Assembly: GCA_004292515.1 (NCBI GenBank)
Contig: RDXB01000035.1
Span: 1 to 64,000 of the forward strand
Source of the DNA: Oscillatoriales cyanobacterium
GTDB lineage: Bacteria > Cyanobacteriota > Cyanobacteriia > CACIAM-69d
Direction of reading: 5' to 3'
Length of the DNA: 64,000 nt
In this document: positions 9,121 through 17,559 of the stretch, one piece after another
Layout of the letters: every line of letters begins with the position of its first letter
Position numbering within the stretch: the stretch's first letter is position 1
Made by a program: the position numbers and the translations under genes
The notes under the pieces: generated by a model
What the model was told of the DNA's origin: nothing
The model's input: the letters and a program-made list of their open reading frames with translations, nothing else
The model's database searches: none

Positions 9121-9459
9121 GGTCGCAACTCCTGTTGAGGAAGGTTGAGGTTGAGGGAAGTGAACAAAGCGGGACGTGAACCGAACTGCTTAACCGATGG
9201 GCATTGATTCTGCCAGGACAACGGGTGAACCAGAACAACGGGTGGGAGCCGATCGCCACCCGTTGGCAAGCTGGGGCGATCGCGATCAGAACCGATGCCA
9301 GGTTGACAGACAGAACTCGGATGCTGGGATCAGCTGCCCAGGGTGCAGTTGCTTGTTGATGTTGCTTGTTAATGATGTTGATTGTTACTGATGATGCCCG
9401 ATCGCCCAGGCGATCGCATCAATCCCGAGTAGCTGATGTCACCGAGACCCAATGGGGGC
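9121..9459. other. Intergenic pilB-pilT, no gene seen
   Basis: This is a 339-base gap between two co-directional pilus genes. It contains short direct repeats (acaacgggtg twice near 9218 and 9235; gttgcttgtt twice near 9350) but no convincing reading frame, terminator or promoter. Confidence 0.5.
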
Positions 9460-11490
9460 TTAGTGGGCCTCCAGCAGCGGCTCCTCAAAGCGCGGCGTGA
9501 GGCAATAGGGGCAATCGATCCATTCCGGTTGCAGGTCAGCCGCACAAGTTCGGCAGGTGAGGGCGCTCTTGCGTCTAGCCTTCAGTTCCGCTTCCAGGCC
9601 AGAATCGGTGAATGTGACCCGTTCAACCTCATCAAAGGTAGTCAGACCCTCACGGACTAGATCCAAGCTGTAGGCCAACAGGGTGACCATGCCCTCTTCC
9701 ACAGCAGCTTCCTTGATCCGATCGGTCATGGCCCCTTGGCTAATCAGGTTTTGCAGGTTTTCGGTGACTTGCAAGACCTCATAGACTCCGCAACGGCCCT
9801 TGTAGCCTACGCCGCTGCACTTGGGACAGAGTTTGCCCGCGTCGCCGAGGGTTTTGCGCTCCTCAGGGGGAACCACATTGGCTTTGTAAAAGGTCAGGTG
9901 CGATTCTTGGTTGGCACTCATGCCGTAGCGGGCCAGTTCCTCGGAGGTGGGCTGGTAAGGAATCCGGCATTCCCCACAAACCCGCCGCATCAACCGTTGG
10001 GCCACCACGCCCAGCAGCGCACCGCCCACCATGAAGGGTTCGATGCCCATTTCATCTAATCGGGCGATCGCCCCTGCCGCATCGTTGGTGTGCAGCGTCG
10101 TCAACACCAAGTGACCCGTGAGGGCGGCTTCGATCGCCGTCTTCGCCGTTTCCTTGTCCCGCGTCTCACCCACCAGAATCACATCCGGGTCTTGGCGCAA
10201 GAATGCCCGCAGAATCCGCGAAAAGTCTAGATTCTTTTCGCGCACCACTTGCACCTGGGTAATCCCCGGCAAGGCATATTCGATCGGGTCTTCCGCCGTA
10301 CTGATATTGATCCCCGGATCGTTGCGCTCCGCCAAGATCGAATAGAGCGTGGTCGATTTCCCAGAACCCGTTGGCCCCGTCACCAAAATCAACCCAAAGG
10401 GCCGGCTAGCCATTTCTCGCACGAGTTCCAGCGATTCGGGTCGGCCAATCAGCTTGTCTAGACCCAACTGCGTCGAGGAGTTATCCAAAATCCGCAACAC
10501 GATTTTCTCGCCATAGCGGCTGGGCAGCACATTCACCCGAAAGTCCACTTTCCGCCCTTCAAACACCCGGCGAATCCGCCCGTCTTGGGTGTCGCGGCGC
10601 TCGGCAATATCCAGGTTAGAAATAATCTTGAAGCGGGACGTAACGGCGGGGATCACTTTTTTGGGCAGGCGGAACACCTCTTGCAGCACGCCGTCTTTGC
10701 GGAACCGAATCCGCATATCCTCTTCCTGCGGCTCCACGTGGATGTCGGAAACCCCATCTTGCAGGGCTTTGATCAGCACCTTGTTCACCAAGTTGACGAT
10801 CGGGCCCGATTCAGCATCGTTCATCGAGCTGATCAGGTCGTCGCCTTCCACATCATCGCTCGCCTCGTCCATTTGAATGGCTTCGAGGTTGTGCAAATCT
10901 GCCTCATCAAAGCTGACGGCCGAGGAAGTTTGGCGAGAAGCCTGCTGCGACTTGCGGGCCGCTTCATCGAGATATTGGCTGATGATGAATTGGTAATCTT
11001 CCGGCGCAATCACCCGGCGTACCAGATCCAGGTTTTGGGGCCGCAAAATCCGGTTCAGGTCGTCGAGGGCATCCAGGTTGTCTGGGTCAACCATGGCGAC
11101 CATCAGGGCTGGGTTGTCGCCTGGTTGGGTGCGGCCGAGGGGAATTAAGCGGTAACGCCGACAAACATCAACCTGAATCAGGGTTTCAATGCACTGCTCC
11201 ACTTGAGCTGCGGAGACCTCCTCGATTTCAGGGTCGATCGCCTCCACCCCATGCAGAATTTTTAGCTCAAAGAGCAGTTGCTTTTTGTATTGGCGCACCA
11301 TTTCCGGGGGCACCTCTTTGCCAGCAATTTCGGCCAGCACTTCCATGAGGGGCCGGCCTGACTGGCGATGTTCGGCCAAAGCACGGCTCATTTGGTCGGG
11401 ATCGACATAGCCCGACTGCACGAGTTTGTTACCAAACGGAGAAAACTTGCTTTGGACAACCAGGGCGCGTCGGTTCGCGGAGTTAGTCAT
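9460..11490 (-). CDS. pilB: Type IV pilus assembly ATPase PilB
   Basis: PilB is the extension motor of type IV pili. The 676-residue protein has an N-terminal MshEN/T2SSE-N region (about 20-170), a GspE-type ATPase with Walker A GPTGSGKST near 372-380, an Asp box (STAEDPIEYALP), Walker B (DPDVILVGETRDKETA) near 434-449, and the GspE metal-binding cysteines (C505, C508, C555, C558, with C567 nearby). Beyond the normal end it carries an extra CxxC-x10-CxxC zinc-ribbon-like tail (cysteines near 646, 649, 660, 663). A GTG four codons upstream is in frame; I chose the ATG. It is the first gene of the pilus motor block. Confidence 0.95.
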   Translation of the reverse strand: MTNSANRRALVVQSKFSPFGNKLVQSGYVDPDQMSRALAEHRQSGRPLMEVLAEIAGKEVPPEMVRQYKKQLLFELKILHGVEAIDPEIEEVSAAQVEQCIETLIQVDVCRRYRLIPLGRTQPGDNPALMVAMVDPDNLDALDDLNRILRPQNLDLVRRVIAPEDYQFIISQYLDEAARKSQQASRQTSSAVSFDEADLHNLEAIQMDEASDDVEGDDLISSMNDAESGPIVNLVNKVLIKALQDGVSDIHVEPQEEDMRIRFRKDGVLQEVFRLPKKVIPAVTSRFKIISNLDIAERRDTQDGRIRRVFEGRKVDFRVNVLPSRYGEKIVLRILDNSSTQLGLDKLIGRPESLELVREMASRPFGLILVTGPTGSGKSTTLYSILAERNDPGINISTAEDPIEYALPGITQVQVVREKNLDFSRILRAFLRQDPDVILVGETRDKETAKTAIEAALTGHLVLTTLHTNDAAGAIARLDEMGIEPFMVGGALLGVVAQRLMRRVCGECRIPYQPTSEELARYGMSANQESHLTFYKANVVPPEERKTLGDAGKLCPKCSGVGYKGRCGVYEVLQVTENLQNLISQGAMTDRIKEAAVEEGMVTLLAYSLDLVREGLTTFDEVERVTFTDSGLEAELKARRKSALTCRTCAADLQPEWIDCPYCLTPRFEEPLLEAH

Positions 11491-11830
11491 GGTAGGTGAC
11501 ACCTAGCAACTATCGAGGGTGCAACGATCGCAGGCGATCGCCCACAAAATCCAAAAGCCAAATCCAAAAGCTACACCCACCATTCAAGGCCCGCGCCATT
11601 CAGTGGGTCGAGTCGGTCTTGAGTGAGTTGGGCAGTTCCCCCAGAAATTGAGACTCAGGAGCCGATGGACTGGTCGCATGACAGCCCCAATGGGCAAATG
11701 AGTCCTGACGGCCCAGCATAACGTTTGGGTTGGGACTTTGGCATCCCGATCGCCGCCAGCGCTGTTAATTATTGATGACTCCCGGAGGGAGGACTGGGGC
11801 AGGGCAGACAGCCCATTGACCCAGAAGTCA

Positions 11831-11898
11831 GCCCGGAAGTTAACCCGGAAGTTAACCCGGAAGTTAACCCGGAAGTTAACCCGGAAGTTAACCCGGAA
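11831..11898. repeat. 12-bp tandem repeat, five copies
   Basis: The unit acccggaagtta recurs five times in direct tandem, the first copy with g for a, with degraded copies on both sides (cagaagtcagcc, acccggaaagcc). Each unit junction creates gttaac, a 6-bp palindrome. It lies in the divergent pilB-grpE gap (11491-12409). The reading frames across it (TRKL or TSGL repeats) are products of the repeat, not genes. Confidence 0.9.
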
Positions 11899-12230
11899 AG
11901 CCAGATCGCTACCCCGATCGCCTGGATCTCCAGCTCCGGCAGCAGGGTCTCCCGCCTCGATCGCATGAACCCAATGCTTTCAAGGTGGCTTTTTGCCTTG
12001 GTTTGGTAGAATCAGGACGATTGAAATCCCCACCTCAATCTTGCAGCGATTCAGATCAGTCAGATCAGCGATCACGCTCGGAAGCCGGGTCTGGGACAGG
12101 GGCAACATCTGAAGGTGCGTCTAAAGGTGACAGACAGCCTGACTGCCAGGACATCTGAACCCCAGGACACCCCGCCCCTGGAACAAAAAGCAATCAAGGC
12201 TTCTGATCTAAACCCCAATGATCTAAAGTC

Positions 12231-12391
12231 GCGGGCGGGCAGTCCGAGACTTAAAACGGACGTGGAGGCCAGCGCCAGCCTGGCTCCCCAGCAGCGGCCA
12301 ATGAAGCGTCAACCCACGGTCTAGCCGAGCAACCAATATTGTTCGGCTAGGGCCTGAATCCCCTCGCCTGCGGGCAGGGGAGGATGTCAAC
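12231..12391 (+). mobile_element. IS200/IS605-like right-end remnant, copy B
   Basis: Same family as the blocks at 2354 and 26540. It has aaaacggacgtgg, then ccaatgaagcgtcaaccc followed by gtctag, a hairpin (cccctcgcc / gggcagggg) and the terminal ggggaggatgtcaaca. A plus-strand frame from 12115 ends ...LKTDVEASASLAPQQRPMKRQPTV at this TAG, which resembles a TnpB C-terminus. The right end stops 18 bases before the grpE start codon, so the remnant probably forms part of the grpE leader. Confidence 0.5.
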
Positions 12392-12409
12392 ACTCCCAGC
12401 GAAGAACCC

Positions 12410-13117
12410 ATGACCTACAGTCCCGAGGAAAACACCCCCCCCGTCGAAGCAGCCCCGGAAGCGGTTGCTGTGGATGCTACCGTCGATCCGACACCGGACG
12501 TGGCGATCGATCCCCCAGCCACCCTCGACGAGCTAGACCTGTCGGAAGTTGAGGGAGTGCCCGAAACTGCCAGCGCAGAGGCCACCTATCAGTCTCCATC
12601 CACTGATCTACTTCGGGAAATTGAAGGGATCAAAGGCCAACTCGAAGAGCGCACGGGGCAATACATGCGTCTGACGGCGGACTTTGAAAACTTCCGCAAG
12701 CGGACAGCGAAGGATCGCGAGGAACTGGAACTGCGGATTCGCTGCGATACGATTCGTGAACTCTTGTCGGTCATTGACAACTTTGAGCGGGCGCGATCGT
12801 TCATTAAGCCCCAAACCGATGGTGAACTGAATCTCCACAAGAGCTATCAGGGGATCTATCGCCAATTGGTCGATAGCCTGAAGCGCCTGGGTGTGGTCAA
12901 GATGCGCCCTGAGGGCCAAGAGTTCGATCCAAATCTGCATGAGGCGGTGATGCGCGAGCCGTCCAATGAGCATCCTGAAGGCACGGTGCTGGAGCAGTTA
13001 CAGGATGGCTACTTGCTGGGCGATCGCGTGCTGCGTCACGCCATGGTGAAAGTGGCAGCCCCCGGTGAGCCGGTGACGACGGCCGAGGAAAGCTACCAGT
13101 CAGACACGGAAGCTTAA
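12410..13117 (+). CDS. grpE: Nucleotide exchange factor GrpE
   Basis: GrpE is the cytoplasmic co-chaperone that releases ADP from DnaK. The 235-residue protein has an acidic, low-complexity N-terminus (residues 1-60), a long coiled-coil helix (LLREIEGIKGQLEERTGQYMRLTADFENFRKRTAKD, about 63-100) and the C-terminal beta domain with the signature HEAVMREPSNEHPEGTVLEQLQDGYLLGDRVLRHAMVKV. The start MTYSPEENT is the only ATG near the ORF start; its ribosome site is weak (gaag). It heads the DnaK-system block. I saw no CIRCE element (TTAGCACTC-N9-GAGTGCTAA) upstream. Confidence 0.96.
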   Translation: MTYSPEENTPPVEAAPEAVAVDATVDPTPDVAIDPPATLDELDLSEVEGVPETASAEATYQSPSTDLLREIEGIKGQLEERTGQYMRLTADFENFRKRTAKDREELELRIRCDTIRELLSVIDNFERARSFIKPQTDGELNLHKSYQGIYRQLVDSLKRLGVVKMRPEGQEFDPNLHEAVMREPSNEHPEGTVLEQLQDGYLLGDRVLRHAMVKVAAPGEPVTTAEESYQSDTEA

Positions 13118-13190
13118 GCCAAGACAAACCGGCTCGCGATCGCTCCGTTGGGGTAGGCGTGGCGGGCCGGATTGTGATGGGGTGAGATTT

Positions 13191-13250
13191 TCTGAGCGCC
13201 TGTCTGAAAAGCCAAAACTGAAAAGCCAAAATTGATACTCTACACGCCCC
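13191..13250 (+). repeat. Dispersed repeat family R4, copy 1
   Basis: The block tctgag, then ctgtctgaaaagcc, aaaattgatact and cacgcccc recurs at 20841-20887. Here the segment tgaaaagccaaaa is internally duplicated. Confidence 0.7.
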
Positions 13251-13296
13251 ATTGATCGACAGGGACAATGGTCTTAGGGACTGTCATCAATTAGCC

Positions 13297-13387
13297 GGTA
13301 GTGCCGTAATTCAGTAATGATGAACGGGTGAAAGCCTTGCAGTGTAAGCAGTCTTTCTCCAAAAAACATCACCTCACAGGCACTACC
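13297..13387 (+). mobile_element. 91-bp MITE, copy 1, with 8-bp target duplication
   Basis: The element begins ggtagtgccgtaattcag and ends cacaggcactacc, giving terminal inverted repeats ggtagtgcc/ggcactacc. It is flanked on both sides by aattagcc (13289-13296 and 13388-13395). Other copies, also exactly 91 bp, lie at 52454 and 52786. The uninterrupted target is preserved in the related repeat at 2704. It encodes nothing, so it must have been moved by a transposase supplied elsewhere. An 8-bp duplication fits several IS families, and I do not assign one. Confidence 0.9.
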
Positions 13388-13433
13388 AATTAGCCTAAGA
13401 CTCTGATGCTACCGTGAGTGGATCGCGGGGCGG

Positions 13434-13453
13434 CAAGGGGCTTAAGCCCCTTG
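13434..13453. repeat. 20-bp perfect palindrome of repeat family R3
   Basis: caaggggcttaagccccttg is followed by ttacaacga. The same palindrome is at 27955 and 59603. Another palindrome, aaaatcgacgatttt, follows about 25 bases on. The remaining upstream region of dnaK (to 13818) shows no further gene. Confidence 0.85.
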
Positions 13454-13818
13454 TTACAACGATTGAGGCGCAGAAAATCGACGATTTTAGACTCATTACG
13501 GGAGATGATGACACTCCCTAATTGTCTTGAGTGACTATTTTTTTCAAAATTCTGGCTAGGGATCGAGCGATCTCTGTTATCCCTGGGCATAATTTCGGAA
13601 GACATCACACACCAGGCTGAAACCAAAATGTGGTGGCGATAATGGGTGCTGATGCTGATGGTTTCCGATGGCGCTGGGTGGATATTGCCGGATAGGATGT
13701 GGCCGATCGAGTTGGGCATGCTGCCCGATCGCGTTTAGATTGGCGTTGAGATGAATAGTTTCGGAGAAATCACCGATCGGCTTGGGTCGATCGAGTTGCT
13801 GCCAACGAGTTGTGAATT

Positions 13819-15930
13819 ATGGGAAAAGTCATTGGGATCGATCTTGGCACAACCAATAGCTGCGTCGCCGTGCTTGAAGGCGGTCAAGCGATCGTAATTC
13901 CCAACTCAGAAGGGGCCCGCACCACCCCCAGCATCGTCGGATTTGGCAAGGGGGGCGATCGGCTCGTGGGACAACTGGCCAAGCGCCAAGCCGTCACCAA
14001 TGCTGAAAACACCGTCTTCAGCATCAAGCGCTTCATTGGGCGACGCTGGACTGAAACCGAGTCCGAACGCAAGGTGATGCCCTACTACTGCGTGCCGGGC
14101 CGTGATGAAACCGTAGATGTGCAAATCCGTGACCAGACCTACACGCCCCAGCAAGTGTCGGCCATGGTGTTGCAAAAGCTGAAGCAAGATGCGGAGAACT
14201 ACCTGGGTGAAGCTGTCACCCAAGCCGTAATCACGGTGCCTGCCTACTTCACCGATGCCCAGCGCCAAGCCACCAAGGATGCGGGTCAAATTGCTGGCTT
14301 GGAAGTGCTGCGGATTGTGAATGAGCCGACGGCGGCGGCCCTAGCCTACGGCATCGATAAGCAGGATGTCGATCGCGCGGTGTTGGTCTTTGACTTGGGG
14401 GGTGGCACTTTTGACGTATCGGTGCTGCAACTGGGTGATGGGGTGTTTGAAGTCAAGGCCACGGCAGGCAACAACCACTTGGGTGGCGATGACTTTGATA
14501 ACTGCATTTTGAGCTGGGCGATCGAGGAGTTCAAGGCGATCGAAGGGATCGACCTATTACAAGATCGGATGGCCCTACAACGGCTGCGGGAAGCGGCCGA
14601 GCGCGCCAAAATCGAATTGTCAGGATCTCAAAACGCCTCGCTGAACTTGCCCTTCATCACTGCCGATGAAACGGGGCCAAAAAACCTGGAAATGGAGCTG
14701 ACCCGCAGCAAGTTTGAAGAGATGGTGGCGCACTTGGTACAAGCGACGATCGACCCCGTAGACCAAGCCATTCGCGACTCGGGCCTATCGCCAGACCAGA
14801 TCGATCGAATCATTTTGGTCGGTGGTTCTACCCGCATCCCAGCGGTGCAGCAGGCCGTCAGTGCTCGGTTTGGGGGGCGCGCGCCCGATCGCTCTGTCAA
14901 CCCCGACGAAGCCGTGGCCTTGGGCGCAGCGATCCAGGCTGGCGTACTCGGTGGCGAAGTCCAAAACCTGCTGCTGCTAGACGTTACGCCCCTGTCCCTG
15001 GGCTTGGAAACCCTCGGGGGCGTGTTTACCCGGATTGTCGATCGCAACACCACCATTCCCACCTGTCGATCGCAGGTGTTCTCCACCGCCACCGACGGCC
15101 AAACCTCCGTGGAAATCCACGTAGCCCAAGGGGAACGCGCCATGGTGGCCGACAACAAGAGTCTGGGCCGATTTTTGTTAACCGGCATTCCCCCGGCCCC
15201 GCGAGGCTTGCCCCAAATTGAAGTGTCCTTTGAAATTGATGCAGACGGGATTCTGAAGGTTTCGGCGATCGATAAGGGTACTGGCCAACAACAAAGCATT
15301 CGGATTACAAACACCGGTGGTCTGTCCGCCGACGAGGTGGAGCGGATGCGCCGGGAAGCCGAAAACTTCGCCGATTTTGATCGTCGGCGGCGGGCAACGG
15401 TGGATCTACGCAACGACATCGAAAACCTGCTTTACAACTACGAATCGACTCTGCAAGCCCACACCTACTCGATCGACGAAGGACTCAAGCAAACCCTGGC
15501 CACCCAAGCCGCTGCCCTGCAAAAGGTGGTGCAAAATCCCGATGCCGATCTTGAAAGTCTACAAACAGCCTTCAATACCCTCCAAGAATCGCTGCTGATG
15601 GTGGGCAAGCGGGTCTATCAACCCGATGGAGCCACCACAAATCCGCCCTCCGCCGCCATGGCCGCTGCCCCACCCCACCCCTCGATCGCCGCCGCACCCG
15701 CGCCAGTTCCGGCACCCGCGCCCTCGTCGGCTCCCGTTGCCATTACCGATCCATTCGCCATCAGCAATCCCACGGATACGCGACTGCCAGAACTGAGCAG
15801 CGATCCGCCCTCGCCGATCGCCGCCATTTCCCTCACGGATTTGGGTATTGAACTGCCGGACGATGACGATGATGAGTCAGACTACGATGATTCGACGATC
15901 GCCGCAGACTATGAGGCGATCGAGGACTAG
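13819..15930 (+). CDS. dnaK: Molecular chaperone DnaK (Hsp70)
   Basis: This is the cytoplasmic Hsp70 that binds unfolded segments in an ATP cycle with DnaJ and GrpE. The 703-residue protein has an N-terminal ATPase ([49 protein letters not shown]), a substrate-binding domain ([19 protein letters not shown] onward) and a helical lid. It is longer than E. coli DnaK (638) because of a Pro/Ala-rich linker (about 605-645) and an acidic tail ([23 protein letters not shown]). That style resembles the essential cyanobacterial DnaK2. grpE lies upstream and dnaJ 205 bases downstream. Confidence 0.97.
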   Translation: MGKVIGIDLGTTNSCVAVLEGGQAIVIPNSEGARTTPSIVGFGKGGDRLVGQLAKRQAVTNAENTVFSIKRFIGRRWTETESERKVMPYYCVPGRDETVDVQIRDQTYTPQQVSAMVLQKLKQDAENYLGEAVTQAVITVPAYFTDAQRQATKDAGQIAGLEVLRIVNEPTAAALAYGIDKQDVDRAVLVFDLGGGTFDVSVLQLGDGVFEVKATAGNNHLGGDDFDNCILSWAIEEFKAIEGIDLLQDRMALQRLREAAERAKIELSGSQNASLNLPFITADETGPKNLEMELTRSKFEEMVAHLVQATIDPVDQAIRDSGLSPDQIDRIILVGGSTRIPAVQQAVSARFGGRAPDRSVNPDEAVALGAAIQAGVLGGEVQNLLLLDVTPLSLGLETLGGVFTRIVDRNTTIPTCRSQVFSTATDGQTSVEIHVAQGERAMVADNKSLGRFLLTGIPPAPRGLPQIEVSFEIDADGILKVSAIDKGTGQQQSIRITNTGGLSADEVERMRREAENFADFDRRRRATVDLRNDIENLLYNYESTLQAHTYSIDEGLKQTLATQAAALQKVVQNPDADLESLQTAFNTLQESLLMVGKRVYQPDGATTNPPSAAMAAAPPHPSIAAAPAPVPAPAPSSAPVAITDPFAISNPTDTRLPELSSDPPSPIAAISLTDLGIELPDDDDDESDYDDSTIAADYEAIED

Positions 15931-15990
15931 ATCAAGCACTGGATCGAGCACTAGAACGACTGTTTTTTCCAGCCCTAAGATCTAACTACT

Positions 15991-16026
15991 TGCTCATACC
16001 TACTCATACCTACTCATACCTACTCA
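15991..16026. repeat. 10-bp tandem repeat between dnaK and dnaJ
   Basis: The unit tactcatacc occurs about 3.6 times (first copy tgctcatacc). It lies in the dnaK-dnaJ spacer. Confidence 0.8.
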
Positions 16027-16135
16027 GCCCGCTCCAAGCGATCGGCGCTAGTTGCGACGTTACACCTCGTTTTGTTAAGTTTCGTTTGTTGGAGTTGCCC
16101 CACCCACCCCCTCACGCACCCACTCAGATCGCGCT

Positions 16136-17272
16136 ATGGCTGATTACTACGAGACTCTCGGCGTATCTCGCGACGCAGATAAGGACGAAATTAAGCGGGC
16201 CTACCGTCGGTTAGCTCGGAAGTATCACCCCGATGTCAACAAAGAACCCGGAGCCGAGGAGCGGTTTAAGGAAATCAACCGCGCCTACGAAGTGCTGTCA
16301 GAACCAGAAGTCCGTGCTCGCTACGATCGCTTTGGCGAAGCAGGTGTCTCCGGGGCAGCCGGTGGGCCAGGGTTTAGCGACTTCGGCACAGACATGGGCG
16401 GCTTCGCAGACATCTTTGAAACCTTCTTTGGGGGCTTCTCTGGGGCGACCGCGGGTGGCGGCCCAGCCGGTGGCCGCCGCCGCAGTGGTCCTGTTCGGGG
16501 CGATGACCTCCGCCTTGACTTGCGCCTCGACTTTGCCGAAGCCATTTTTGGTGGCGAAAAAGAAATTCGGATTAGCCACCTCGAAACCTGCACCACCTGT
16601 AATGGCTCCGGTGCAAAACCAGGCACTAGCCCCAAAACCTGCTCCACCTGCGGTGGCTCCGGTCAAGTTCGGCGTGCCACTCGCACTCCCTTTGGCAGTT
16701 TTGCCCAGGTGTCGGTTTGTCCGACCTGTAATGGCTCTGGCCAAGTGATCGAAGACAAGTGCGGCGACTGTGGTGGGCGCGGCACCAAACAGGTGACCAA
16801 GAAGCTGAAAATTTCGATCCCCGCAGGCGTAGACAACGGCACAAGGCTGCGGGTCTCGAACGAGGGCGACGCGGGCAAGGCCGGTGGGCCACCCGGCGAC
16901 CTGTACGTTTACCTGTTTGTTAATGAAGATGAGCGCTTCCAGCGGGATGGCATCAACATTCTTTCGGAACTGTCCGTGAGTTACCTGCAAGCCATTTTGG
17001 GAGCCACGATCGAGGTCGAAACGATCGATGGCACAACTCCCCTCGAAATTCCAGCGGGAACCCAACCCAACACTGTCTTGACCCTAGAGGGCAAGGGCGT
17101 GCCCCGCTTGGGCAACCCCAGCCAGCGCGGCGATCACCTGATCACGGTGCAAATCGAAATCCCCACGCGCGTGGGGGCCGAAGAGCGGGAACTGCTCGAA
17201 AAATTGGCAGCGCTGCGCGGTGATCCTACCCGCAAAGGCGGCCATGGTTTGTTTGGCAACTTATTCCACTAG
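16136..17272 (+). CDS. dnaJ: Chaperone protein DnaJ (Hsp40)
   Basis: DnaJ stimulates DnaK ATP hydrolysis and delivers substrates. The 378-residue protein is a full type I DnaJ. It has a J domain with HPD ([25 protein letters not shown], residues 31-55), a Gly-rich region ([26 protein letters not shown]), four CxxCxGxG zinc motifs ([32 protein letters not shown], about 146-215) and the C-terminal peptide-binding domains. The TusA-like gene starts 11 bases after its stop and rsgA follows, so the three are probably one transcript. Confidence 0.97.
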   Translation: MADYYETLGVSRDADKDEIKRAYRRLARKYHPDVNKEPGAEERFKEINRAYEVLSEPEVRARYDRFGEAGVSGAAGGPGFSDFGTDMGGFADIFETFFGGFSGATAGGGPAGGRRRSGPVRGDDLRLDLRLDFAEAIFGGEKEIRISHLETCTTCNGSGAKPGTSPKTCSTCGGSGQVRRATRTPFGSFAQVSVCPTCNGSGQVIEDKCGDCGGRGTKQVTKKLKISIPAGVDNGTRLRVSNEGDAGKAGGPPGDLYVYLFVNEDERFQRDGINILSELSVSYLQAILGATIEVETIDGTTPLEIPAGTQPNTVLTLEGKGVPRLGNPSQRGDHLITVQIEIPTRVGAEERELLEKLAALRGDPTRKGGHGLFGNLFH

Positions 17273-17283
17273 GGGGTGCTGGG

Positions 17284-17550
17284 ATGACCGATGTGACCGC
17301 CGCTACCCCTGACGATCAACTGGACTTGCGGGGCACACCCTGCCCCATTAATTTCATTCGCACCAAACTGAGGCTGCAACAGATGGCGGCCGGAGCGCTG
17401 CTGGAAGTGTGGCTGGATCCAGGTGAGCCGATCGAACAGGTACCCGATAGCCTGACTATGGCGGGCTACCCGATCGAACATTTGGCTGCGGTAGATCAGG
17501 GATATTTCGTGTTGCAAGTGCGCAAACCAGCGGCCAATGCCGATGCCTAG
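17284..17550 (+). CDS. TusA/SirA-family sulfur-carrier-like protein
   Basis: The protein has 88 residues with the TusA fold signature LDLRGTPCPINFIRTKLRL (about 12-30) and the glycine-bearing ALLEVWLDPGEPIEQVPDSL. TusA proteins pass persulfide sulfur, for example toward tRNA thiolation. The canonical CPxP motif reads CPIN here, so the second proline is replaced while the presumed persulfide cysteine (about position 20) is kept. It sits 11 bases after dnaJ and 9 bases before rsgA. From memory this neighbourhood occurs in other cyanobacteria, which suggests a link to translation or protein folding. Exact partner unknown. Confidence 0.88.
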   Translation: MTDVTAATPDDQLDLRGTPCPINFIRTKLRLQQMAAGALLEVWLDPGEPIEQVPDSLTMAGYPIEHLAAVDQGYFVLQVRKPAANADA

Positions 17551-17559
17551 GGGCTGCTT

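Noticed and set aside
11738-11968. Frame encoding TRKL repeats
   Set aside because: Generated by the 12-bp tandem repeat; no start context and no conservation.
12000-13818. CIRCE heat-shock operator upstream of grpE or dnaK
   Set aside because: The TTAGCACTC-N9-GAGTGCTAA pattern is absent.
14628-15419. 263-codon minus-strand frame
   Set aside because: Antisense to dnaK; Ser/Arg-rich composition from codon complementarity.
16298-17065. 255-codon minus-strand frame
   Set aside because: Antisense to dnaJ, no motif.
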